A stretch of 64,000 nt of DNA, taken from positions 1,054,001-1,118,000 of the forward strand of contig CAWDIH010000001.1 in the NCBI GenBank assembly GCA_963802415.1, read 5' to 3'. The notes below the pieces were generated by a model. It saw nothing but the letters and a program-made list of their open reading frames with translations. It was not told the DNA's origin and did not search any database. Origin of the DNA: DATAES01 sp963802415. Lineage in GTDB: Bacteria; Actinomycetota; Acidimicrobiia; Acidimicrobiales; JACDCH01. How positions within the stretch are numbered: the first letter of the stretch is position 1; every line of letters begins with the position of its first letter. Below are positions 32,510-42,072 of this stretch, piece by piece. The translations under genes were made by a program, and so were the position numbers.

Positions 32510-33070
32510 GTGCCGGGTGCCGTCGACGACCTCACCGCGCTCGCCCTCGCAGCTCGTGACGGCGACCGAGTGGCTCTCGCGGCGTTCGTACGGGCCAGTC
32601 AGGCAGAGGTGTGGCGGTTGTGCGCCCACCTGACGGACCGCGACGCGGCCGACGACGTGACGCAGGACGCGTTCGCGAGGGCCCTCGGTTCGCTGCGGTC
32701 GTTCCGAGGCGACTCCTCGGCTCGAACGTGGTTGCTGTCGATCGCACATCGGGCGTGCGCCGACCACGTACGCAAGGTGCAGCGCCGCCGCCGGCTGCTG
32801 GGCGCACTGCACGACCGCCGGCCGTCCGCCGTCGCACCAGCGCTCGACGGCGTCGTCGACCTCGACCTGCTCGTGTCGAGTCTCGACAGCGACCGCCGCA
32901 CCGCGTTCGTGCTCACACAGCTCTTCGGGCTGGAGTACCAGGACGCGGCGGACGTCGTCGGTGTCCCCGTCGGGACCATCCGTTCCCGCGTCGCCCGCGC
33001 CCGGGCCCAACTCATCGAGCAGTGGAACGCCACGGCGGATGCGAATGTTGGTGCGCCGTGGCCGCTGTAG
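32510..33070 (+). CDS. ECF sigma factor, SigC-like
   Basis: 186 residues. Region 2: AEVWRLCAHLTDRDAADDVTQDAFARALGSLRSFRGDSSARTWLLSIAHRACADHVR (in segments), and region 4: AFVLTQLFGLEYQDAADVVGVPVGTIRSRVARAR. The layout and many residues match Mycobacterium SigC, an ECF factor lacking a co-transcribed anti-sigma. GTG 32510 is the first plausible in-frame start; the promoter region is only ~70 bases, shared with the divergent anti-sigma gene. Confidence 0.87.
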   Translation: MPGAVDDLTALALAARDGDRVALAAFVRASQAEVWRLCAHLTDRDAADDVTQDAFARALGSLRSFRGDSSARTWLLSIAHRACADHVRKVQRRRRLLGALHDRRPSAVAPALDGVVDLDLLVSSLDSDRRTAFVLTQLFGLEYQDAADVVGVPVGTIRSRVARARAQLIEQWNATADANVGAPWPL

Positions 33071-33129
33071 CGGCCACGGCGACCCGGAGTTCGGATGGGT
33101 TGAGGGTTGCGGTGCACTAAGAACGCAGC

Positions 33130-33762
33130 ATGCCACGACTGCGACAAGTTCCCCGGGCCGAGGCAACCCCGTCGGTGGAGGTCATGTACGAGTTCCTGTT
33201 CGGGCCGGAGCGCGACCCGGTCGCGGAGCCGGGTACGTCGAGCGGGACGCCTGGCGACTGGTGGACGGTGTTCGCGCTCGTGCCGGAGGTGTTCGACCAT
33301 GCTGTCGCCGGCCTCGCCGTGTACCGCGGCTCGTCCGGTGTGCTCGACCCGAAGCTGCGCGAGCTCGGGCAGTGTCGCGCCGGGTGGGCGAGAGGCAGCC
33401 AGTTCGTCTTCTCGCAGCACTGCAAAGCGATGCGTTCCGCCGGGTTCACGGAGGAGCAGGTGCAGGCGATCCCGTTCGGCCCAGGCGCGTCGTGTTGGTC
33501 GCCGATCGAGCGCGCGGTCCTCGCGTACACCGACTGTCTCGTGTACGACGGTGGACGCGTGCCCGATGCGGTGTTCGACGCGCTGAAGGCCGAGCTCAGC
33601 GACGAACAGATCCTCTATCTCACGTACATCACCGCGCTGTACGACATGCATGCGGTGATGAGCAAGGCGTTGCGCACAGAGTTCGACGATCGCGACGAAC
33701 CGATTGTCGAGGTCGGTGATGGCTTGTTGAAGGTGAGCTACGCGGAACGGGACGAGGAGTAG
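33130..33762 (+). CDS. Carboxymuconolactone decarboxylase (AhpD-like) family protein
   Basis: 210 residues, all-helical CMD/AhpD fold (HAVAGLAVYRGSSGVLDPKLRELGQCRAGWARGS, FSQHCKAMRSAGFTEEQVQAI). The usual redox C-x-x-C-x-x-x-H is not intact: the region reads GQCRAGWARGSQFVFSQHC, with only single Cys residues. Peroxidase activity is therefore uncertain and a decarboxylase/structural role is possible. Its stop abuts the convergent egtD stop at 33763. Confidence 0.8.
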   Translation: MPRLRQVPRAEATPSVEVMYEFLFGPERDPVAEPGTSSGTPGDWWTVFALVPEVFDHAVAGLAVYRGSSGVLDPKLRELGQCRAGWARGSQFVFSQHCKAMRSAGFTEEQVQAIPFGPGASCWSPIERAVLAYTDCLVYDGGRVPDAVFDALKAELSDEQILYLTYITALYDMHAVMSKALRTEFDDRDEPIVEVGDGLLKVSYAERDEE

Positions 33763-34743
33763 TTATCGGCGGACGGCGAGGGACAACGCGAAGTCGCCAT
33801 CACGATCTGTCCACCACCGTTGCAATTCGAATCCGGCGGCGCCGAGCTCGGCCTCGACTCCATCGCGCCGGAACTTTGCGCTGATCTCCGTGCGCATTTC
33901 CTCGCCGTTCGCGAACGACACGTCGAGGTCGAGATCGCTTATGTGAACGCGGTGCGCACGATCGGCCCGCAAGCGCATCTCGATCCACTCCTCGTCCTCG
34001 TTCCAGACGGCGACGTGCTCGAACCCGTCGACGTCGAAGTCGGCGTCGAGCGACCGGTTGATGACCGCGAGGACGTTGCGATTGAACGCGGCCGTGACGC
34101 CGGCGGAATCGTCATAGGCGGCGACGAGGCGCCCGCGGTCCTTGACCAGATCGGTGCCCAAGAGCAGGTGCTCCCCTTCGGCCAATGCGCCACCGAGGTC
34201 GTTGAGGAACTTGGCCCGCTCCGGAGGTGCGAGGTTGCCGATGGTGCCGCCGAGGAAGGCGACGAGACGCGAGCCGGTGTGATCGTCCGGCAGCAACGCC
34301 AGGTGTCGTTCGAAGTCTCCGACGACGCCGTGGATCGCCACGCCCGGATACGCCGACGCGATGCTTTCGCCGGCTTCACGGAGGGTCGACTCGCTGCAGT
34401 CGAACGGCGCGAACGTCCGCAATGTGCCCACGTCGCGCAGCGCATCGAGCAGCAACCGGGTCTTGGTCGAGGTCCCGCTGCCGAGCTCTAGCAGCGCGGT
34501 GGCACCGCTCGTCAGCGCGATGTCGCCGGAGTGCGCTTCGAGGATTTCGCGCTCCCGTCGTGTCGGGTAGTACTCCGGCAGACGAGTGATCTCGTCGAAC
34601 AAGCGCGAGCCGATCTCGTCGTAGAACCACTTCGGCGGAAGCGTCTTCGGCGACGACGTCAGTCCGGTGTGCACGTCGTCGCGTAGCACCCGATCCAAGT
34701 CCGCCTCGTCGAGGTGGACGTCGATCGTGATCGTTACGGTCAT
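33763..34743 (-). CDS. egtD: L-histidine N-alpha-methyltransferase EgtD
   Basis: 326 residues. SAM-binding motif LLELGSGTSTKTRLLL, followed by FAPFDCSESTLREA, and the EgtD-specific FLGGTIGNLAPPERA and GTDLVKD segments. It trimethylates histidine to hercynine, the first step of ergothioneine synthesis. ATG 34743 overlaps the egtC stop (ATGA). Last gene of the egtABCD operon. Confidence 0.95.
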   Translation of the reverse strand: MTVTITIDVHLDEADLDRVLRDDVHTGLTSSPKTLPPKWFYDEIGSRLFDEITRLPEYYPTRREREILEAHSGDIALTSGATALLELGSGTSTKTRLLLDALRDVGTLRTFAPFDCSESTLREAGESIASAYPGVAIHGVVGDFERHLALLPDDHTGSRLVAFLGGTIGNLAPPERAKFLNDLGGALAEGEHLLLGTDLVKDRGRLVAAYDDSAGVTAAFNRNVLAVINRSLDADFDVDGFEHVAVWNEDEEWIEMRLRADRAHRVHISDLDLDVSFANGEEMRTEISAKFRRDGVEAELGAAGFELQRWWTDRDGDFALSLAVRR

Positions 34744-35492
34744 GGCAACGCTCCGGTCTCGAGGGTCGATCTCGTGGCGACGACTAGTGAGCCGCCGGAG
34801 GCTTCGGTCCATCCAGGCTCGTCGTCGTACGGCTCGGACGCGACGACGACCGCGCCACTTTCGGGGTCCGACAACATGAACAGCGAATCGCCGCAGGCTG
34901 TCGCGGCGATCGTGTCGCCGTCACTCAGGCACAGATTGAGGCGTGACTCGGGCGCGACGCTCAGCACGTCCCGGATCACGGCTTTGATCGCCTCGGGCGC
35001 ACACGCGCCTGCATCGACACGGTCGAGCACGAGTGCGAACAAGACCTCGCTGTCGGTCGCGCCCTGGAGTTGCGCCGTGCGCTCGTCGCTCAGTTGACGT
35101 CGGAGCAGCCCTGTGACGGGGCCCGGAAAGTCTTGGACGCGTCCGTTGTGCGCGAACAGCCAGCGCTCGTGCGTATACGGCGCGGTGCACGACTCGTCGA
35201 CCGGTAGTCCAGGCGATGCGTTGCGTACTGCCGCGACGATCGCGCCGCTGCTGACGACGCCGGCCATGCTGACAAAGCTGTTGTCGGCCCACATCGGTGT
35301 CGTCGTGCGGTAGCGAGCCGGCTCTGCGCGCACGTCGGGCGCGTACCACCCGACGCCGAAGCCGTCAGCGTTGATGCGTCCGTGCCGCTGGTGGCGCGGT
35401 GCGTATGCCTGTGTCACGAGCGCGTGCGGAGGGCTGAGCAACAGCGACTCGAGCGTCACCGGCGGCCCCAGGTAGGCGACGAACCGACACAT
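34740..35492 (-). CDS. egtC: Gamma-glutamyl-hercynylcysteine sulfoxide hydrolase EgtC
   Basis: 250 residues of the class II glutamine amidotransferase fold with Cys2 (MCRFVAYLG) as nucleophile once Met is removed, and NADGFGVGWY, WLFAHNGRV and ATDSEVLFAL substrate-site motifs. It removes the glutamyl group from the EgtB product. Starts one base after the egtB stop and overlaps egtD. Confidence 0.95.
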   Translation of the reverse strand: MCRFVAYLGPPVTLESLLLSPPHALVTQAYAPRHQRHGRINADGFGVGWYAPDVRAEPARYRTTTPMWADNSFVSMAGVVSSGAIVAAVRNASPGLPVDESCTAPYTHERWLFAHNGRVQDFPGPVTGLLRRQLSDERTAQLQGATDSEVLFALVLDRVDAGACAPEAIKAVIRDVLSVAPESRLNLCLSDGDTIAATACGDSLFMLSDPESGAVVVASEPYDDEPGWTEASGGSLVVATRSTLETGALP

Positions 35493-35493
35493 G

Positions 35494-36608
35494 TCACACG
35501 TCCTGTGCGCAGCGGAAGCCGCTGAAGATCTGCCGGCGGATGGGATGGTCCCAGTTGCGGAACGTCGGCCGCAACACGGTTTCGTGTGTTGCCCACGACC
35601 CGCCACGCAACACCTTGTAGTCGGGACCGAAGAAGACCTCGGAGTACTCGCGGTAGGGCTGGGCGGTGAAACCGGGCCATGGCGAGAAGTCCGACTGGGT
35701 CCACTCCCACACATGGCCCACCCCGCCCAGCACGCCGCGGCGATGCGCGGCCTCCCACTCGTGCTCGGTCGGCAACCGCTGACCGGCCCACCGTGCATAC
35801 GCGTCGGCCTCGTACCAGCACACGTGCTCCACCGGCTCGTCCGAGCTCACTGCGAATCGGCGGCCGAAGCGGAGCACGGACCAGTCGTTGCCTCCTTCGT
35901 TCCGCCAGAAGAGCGGAGCGACCGCCTGCTCCTCCTGCCGCCACTTCCACCCTTCGGCGGTCCACACGCCGCGGGTCGTCGTAGCTCCCTGCCGCGATGA
36001 ACTGCGAGATAGTCGCGGTTACGGACCGGCAAACGATCGATGCGGAACGGCGCCAGCGTCACCTCGTACGCGGGCCGCTCGTTGTCGTACGCCCACGGGT
36101 CGTCATCCGTCCCGACGGTGACGCGGCCGGGTTCGAGTTCGATGGCGCCGCCCGCCGACGTCGTCGCCCGCGGGCCGTCGGCTTCGTAGTCGACGCCCGA
36201 CAGTTGGATCGTCGCAAGCATCGTTTCGTCGTGTTGGTGCTCGTGCTGCACGACCATCCGGTGGACGAACGACGCGTCATCGACCAGTTCGAGCGCGACC
36301 TCCCGTACGGCGGCGATGTACGAACGTGCTTCGTCGGGTGAGAGCAGCGGCAGTGAAGGCCGGCCGGCCCGGGGATGACGGAACGCGTCGTACAAGCCGT
36401 CGATGTCTCGCCGCAGCGCGTCACCGCCGAGCGAGCGAACGAGCCACAGCTCCTCGTAGTTGCCGACGTGGGCGAGGTCCCACACGAGCGGTGACATCAA
36501 CGTCGAGTGCTGCGCGCGCAGGAAGTCGTCGTCGAACGGCGCGAGCAGGTCGAGCGTCCGCCGGCGTCCCGCTTCGAGCGCCGACGTCATGTCGATGGTC
36601 AGGTCCAT
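35494..36608 (-). pseudogene. egtB: Hercynine sulfoxide synthase EgtB, two adjacent frameshifts
   Basis: EgtB joins hercynine and gamma-glutamylcysteine using O2 and Fe(II). N-terminal DinB-like half: WDLAHVGNYEELW and the HEHQHDET pair giving the iron His ligands. C-terminal FGE-sulfatase-like half: WYEADAYARWAGQRLPTEHEWEAA, GHVWEWTQSDFSPWPGF, VLRGGSW. In between, conserved sequence uses three frames: …RNRDYLA to ~36004, then QFIAAGSYDDP, then VWTAEGWKW from ~35967. Two indels within ~40 bases and otherwise perfect motifs suggest sequence errors. The restored length is about 371 residues. Its start overlaps the egtA stop by 10 bases. Confidence 0.88.
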
Positions 36609-37568
36609 GCCGGCACCTCACCGCTCGACAGCAGCCGGCGCCGGTCCGCCCCTTCGAACAGCAGCGCCGCGCAGAGCTCGACGGCCTGCGGCCAGCATTC
36701 GTCATCGAGCGCGTCGATGGTCCGGATCTCGAACCAGCCGCGTGGACGCACCGGCGGGAACAACGTCGTCAAGTGCTCGGCGAGATCCGCCTCGGTCGGC
36801 CATCCCAGCCGATGACCGCGCTGCAACCAATCTGCGAACGTCATGCCATCGAGGATGGCGACGCATTCGTCGTGGTCGCAGCGAATGAACATGACGCGAG
36901 CCTCGAGGGCGTAGGTTGCCCACGCAGTCGACGGGTCGGCACCGGCGACGGGTGCGGCGCGCGTGACATCGATGCCGGACCACACGTCCATGCGGTTCGG
37001 CGAAGGTGCGTTGAAGAACTGCGCCAGCAGGGGAGCCGCGAGTGTGGCCGCACGCCATGCATCCCACGGGTCGCCGTCCACATCGATGTTGACCTGCATC
37101 GACGCGGAGTTGCACATCATCGTGCGTCCGTGTGGTCCGAACGAGTTGAAGTAGGTCTCCATGGCGCGGTAGCGACCGGCATGGACGACGCGTTCAGGTA
37201 GTCGATGGCGGTCGAGTCCCGCGCCTTCGAGCGTGATGCCGGCTTCAGCGAGCCCGGCACGCAACACGTGCATGTCCGTACGCGTCGGCATCGACTGCAT
37301 CGGCGACCGAGTGCTGCGGTGTCGAACTGAGTTCGAGTTGACCACCGGGCTCGAGGGTGATGCGGCCATGACACGGCAGCTCGCCGACGTCACGCAGCAC
37401 CGGTGCGAGGTCGGAAGGCGTGACGCGACGACGGCGGTCGCGTCGGTGGTAGGTGAGCCATTCCAGCTCGAGCCCGATCCGAGGACGGTCGACGGGCGGG
37501 TGGACGGCCCGATCACGGACGAAGGTCAGAGCGTCGCCCACGGTCAGGCACCGCGAGGGCGACGGCAC
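36599..37568 (-). pseudogene. egtA: Glutamate-cysteine ligase EgtA, one frameshift
   Basis: EgtA makes gamma-glutamylcysteine for ergothioneine. GTG 37568 opens CLTVGDALTFV, RIGLELEWLTYH and ITLEPGGQLELSS (ATP/glutamate site). Near 37274-37293 the frame changes and continues as MHVLRAGLAEAGITLEG, MMCNSASMQVNIDVDG and the rest to the stop at 36599. The join follows the normal family order with no residues missing, so a one-base error is probable. Confidence 0.86.
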
Positions 37569-37574
37569 GACGGA

Positions 37575-37670
37575 CTACCGATGCCCGAAGTGTGCCGCCA
37601 CCCAAGTGAGGTTGCGGACCGGTGCCAGCCACAGGTAGTCGCTGCCGCCCACTCTCGTGGTGCTCGTCAT
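37575..37670 (-). CDS. 31-codon ORF directly upstream of egtA
   Basis: ATG 37670 has AAGGAGG eight bases upstream, the best ribosome site in the operon. The frame encodes 31 residues (MTSTTRVGGSDYLWLAPV, then NLTWVAAHFGHR) and ends in TAG seven bases before the egtA GTG. It may be a leader peptide or the first, unnamed product of the operon. Alternatively it could be a fragment of the egtA start displaced by another indel, but it does not resemble EgtA. Confidence 0.5.
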   Translation of the reverse strand: MTSTTRVGGSDYLWLAPVRNLTWVAAHFGHR

Positions 37671-37976
37671 CACGGCCTCCTTCTCTCGGGCCGCCGGGGG
37701 CAGGCGGCGCGGCGGGGTTTCCGACGTGGTTGTCCGGCGAAGCTACCTCCGTGTTACGAAAACCAACCCTCATGCGGATGCTTCAGCTCGGATTTCTTTG
37801 ACCCGCTCCCTCCCGCGCACATTGTCGACTCAGCAACCGATTTCGGTGGCTCAGTCGACACAGACGATCGGTCGGCTATGTCTGTGTCGGCTGGGCCACC
37901 ATTTCCGTCGCTGAGTCGACACAGACGCGGCTCAGAACGGCTGCTTCGAAGCGATATTTGGCCGGCGGGAACAGCC
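37671..37976. other. Gap between the egt operon and the dehalogenase gene
   Basis: 306 bases that must hold the egt promoter (reading minus) and the end of the dehalogenase transcript. The right half is the palindromic repeat at 37815-37929. I cannot identify a convincing -35/-10 pair. Confidence 0.5.
37815..37929. repeat. Composite palindromic repeat, copy 2
   Basis: Starts with the family boundary GCGCACATTGTCGAC. Unit 1 pairs GTCGACTCAGCAACCGA with TCGGTGGCTCAGTCGAC and ends in ACACAGAC. A 14-base spacer (GATCGGTCGGCTAT) follows. Unit 2 runs from GTCTGTGTCGGCTGGGCCAC to GTCGCTGAGTCGACACAGAC. It lies downstream of the dehalogenase gene and upstream of egtA. Confidence 0.85.
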
Positions 37977-38943
37977 TCACGCGGAAGTGTTCGCGATGAA
38001 CGCCGCGACGACGTGCGCGAGCTCAGGTCCGCGGTCCTCCTGGAGAAAGTGGCCACCGCCCTCGATCGTGGTGTGCGGTTGGCCTTGTGTCCCGGGGATC
38101 AGCTCCTTCAAAACGCGGTCAGCACCACTCGTGATCGGGTCCTGATCACTGAAGGCGCAAAGGAGCGGCTTTTCGAACTTTCGGAGTGCCTCCCACGCCT
38201 CGCGATTGGCCGGCGCGGCCGGATCGTCCGGTGACGTCGGCACCAGCAACGGGAACTGCCGCGCGCCTTCCTTGTACGTGTCGTCGGGGAACGGCGCGTC
38301 GTATGCAGCGATCGTGGCCTCGTCGAGCTCGGTCCGGCAACCGCCCTTGACGATGCCACCGACGTGAAAGTCCGGAGTCTCCTGGCTGTACTGCTGCCAC
38401 GCGAGGAACGCCTTGCCCGGGTTGCGGTCGCCCGTCGGCAGGAAAGTGTTGGCGGCGACCACCCGCGAGAAGCGATCGGTGTTCTCGGCCACGAGCCGCA
38501 GCCCGATGAGCCCGCCCCAGTCCTGGCCGACGAGCGTGATCCCGCCGAGCGAGAGCTTGTTCAACAGAGCTTCACGCATCCAGTCGACGTGGCGCTGCGT
38601 AGGTGTACTCGCCGCGTGGCGTCGGCTTGTCGGAGCGGCCGAAGCCGATGAGATCGGGAGCGACGCACCGGTAGCCGGCCTCGACGAGGATCGGGATCAT
38701 CTTGCGGTAGAGGTAGCTCCACGACGGTTCGCCGTGCATGAGCAGGACGGTCTCTTCCCTCGTCCGGTCGCCCTCGTCCACGTAATGCACCCGCAGGGTG
38801 TCGTTGCTGCCGTCGCCGGCGGCCACGTCCACGTAGTTCGGCTCGAACGGGAAGCCGGGCAGGTCGGTGAATCGGTCGTCGGGAGTGCGTAGGAAGTCCA
38901 CGTCCGCGAAGCTGTCACACCCCCGTCTTACGATCCAACGCAT
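37977..38943 (-). pseudogene. Haloalkane dehalogenase-like alpha/beta hydrolase, one frameshift
   Basis: The N-terminal part has LRTPDDRFTDLPGFPFEPNYVDV and the HGEPSWSYLYRKMIP oxyanion segment that marks subfamily I haloalkane dehalogenases. The frame breaks at ~38595-38601 (…GRSDKPTPRGEYTYA) and resumes as HVDWMREALLNKLSLGGITLVGQDWGG. This carries the nucleophile Asp, followed by FSDQDPIT and GGGHFLQED (acid and His). One missing base restores a full protein. The start may be ATG 38943 or GTG 38901. Substrate specificity cannot be inferred; epoxide or ester activity is possible. Confidence 0.78.
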
Positions 38944-38977
38944 GAGTCCCGACGACGCGAACGGTCAGGCGAGGGCC

Positions 38978-39199
38978 GGCCCGGGAAGCGCCAGCGTCGG
39001 GCCGGCAGACGTGCGGAGGCAGGAGCGAAGCGACGCCCGGAGCATGCGAGAACCCGGCCCGGGAAGCGCCAGCGTCGGGCCGGCAGACATGCGGAGGCAG
39101 GAGCGAAGCGACGCCCGGAGCATGCGAGAACCCGGCCCGGGAAGCGCCAGCGTCGGGCCGGCAGACATGCGGAGGCAGGAGCGAAGCGACGCCCGGAGC

Positions 39200-39211
<12 letters not shown>
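38978..39211. repeat. Three tandem 78-bp repeats at the herA 5' end
   Basis: Units begin at 38978, 39056 and 39134. Units 1 and 2 differ by one base (GTG/ATG); unit 3 differs only in its last bases. Each unit contains CCCGGAGC-ATG-CGAGAA, so the ribosome site and start codon used at 39200 are present three times. All units are open in the herA frame. Confidence 0.92.
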
Positions 39212-40917
<1,706 letters not shown>

Positions 40918-40921
<4 letters not shown>

Positions 40922-42072
40922 AGTTCCTCCATACCGCGGACTGGCATGTCGGCCGGACGATTCGCGGACGGTCGCGCGCCGACGAGCACGAGGCGGTTCT
41001 CGCAGAGATCGCGTCGATCGCGCGAGACCACGACGTCGACGCGGTGATCGTGTGCGGCGACGTGTTCGACACCACTGCACCCAGTCCGGAGTCGGAGCGC
41101 ATCGCCTACCGGGCATTGCTCGATCTCGCCTCGCTTGGAACTCGAGTCGTCGTCATCGCCGGCAACCACGACAGCGACCGGCGCTGGCAGGCCGTACAGC
41201 CGTTGCTCGAGCTCGGCGCCGTCATCACGCGCCCGGTGTTCGCAGATCCCGACACGTCTGTTGTGGAGGTGCCGAGCAAGGACGGACGCGAGCTCATGTT
41301 GGTTGCCGCGCTGCCGTTCCTGTCCCAGCGGTGGGTGATCAGAGCGGCGCAGCTGATGGGGGGCGAGGCGGCCGAGTCCGTTCAGCTGTACGAGGAGCGT
41401 TACCGGAAGCTGTGCGACTGGCTTTGCGTACGGTTCCGGGCCGACACGGTCAATGTCGTCGCCGCGCACGCCTTTGTGCACGGCTCGGATCCGTCCGGAT
41501 CCGAGCGAGCGGCGCATCTGAGCGCGGCGTACGGCGTGCCTGCCACGGTCTTTCCGGCCGTCGCGCACTACGTGGCGCTCGGGCATCTCCACCGGCCCCA
41601 GCAGATTCCCGGTCCGTGCCCGATCCGGTATTGCGGGTCGCCACTCCAGCTCGACTTCGGCGAGGCGGAGCAGCGAAAGGTGGCGCTCGTGGTCGAGGCC
41701 TCCGCCGGCGCGCCGGCGCGGGTCACCGAGGTGCCGCTGACCACCGGTCGTTCGCTGTCGATCGTCGAAGGGACGCTGACCGAGCTTCGGACCCGAGCCG
41801 AGTCGGGAGCCATCGATCCGGACGCGTACCTGCGAGTCCAGGTGCGCGAGAAGATCCGGGTCGGTCTCGGCGACGAGGTGCGCGAGCTGTTCCCCAACGC
41901 GGTCGACGTCGTGCTCGAGAGCTCGACCAGCGGAGGCCCGGGTCCTTCGACCGAAACCCGAGTGGGACGGTCACCCCGCGAGCTGTTCGACGCGTACTTG
42001 CAGAGCGCGGGCGTCGAGGACGACGCGATCACCGCGCTGTTCGACGAGCTCTACGAAGAGACCTTCGCATGA
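40918..42072 (+). CDS. sbcD: SbcD/Mre11-type nuclease
   Basis: 384 residues. Metallophosphoesterase motifs in order: HTADWHVG, CGDVFD, IAGNHDSDR, AAHAFVHG and LGHLHRPQ. These bind two Mn ions for 3'-5' exonuclease and endonuclease action on DNA ends. A C-terminal capping domain follows. It works as a 2:2 complex with the SMC-like SbcC/Rad50 encoded next (ATGA overlaps at both ends). Confidence 0.93.

Noticed and set aside
38942..39199. HerA start at ATG 38942
   Set aside because: The added 86 residues are mostly the tandem repeat, and the ATG overlaps the start of the divergent gene; ATG 39200 precedes the conserved barrel. Not fully excluded.
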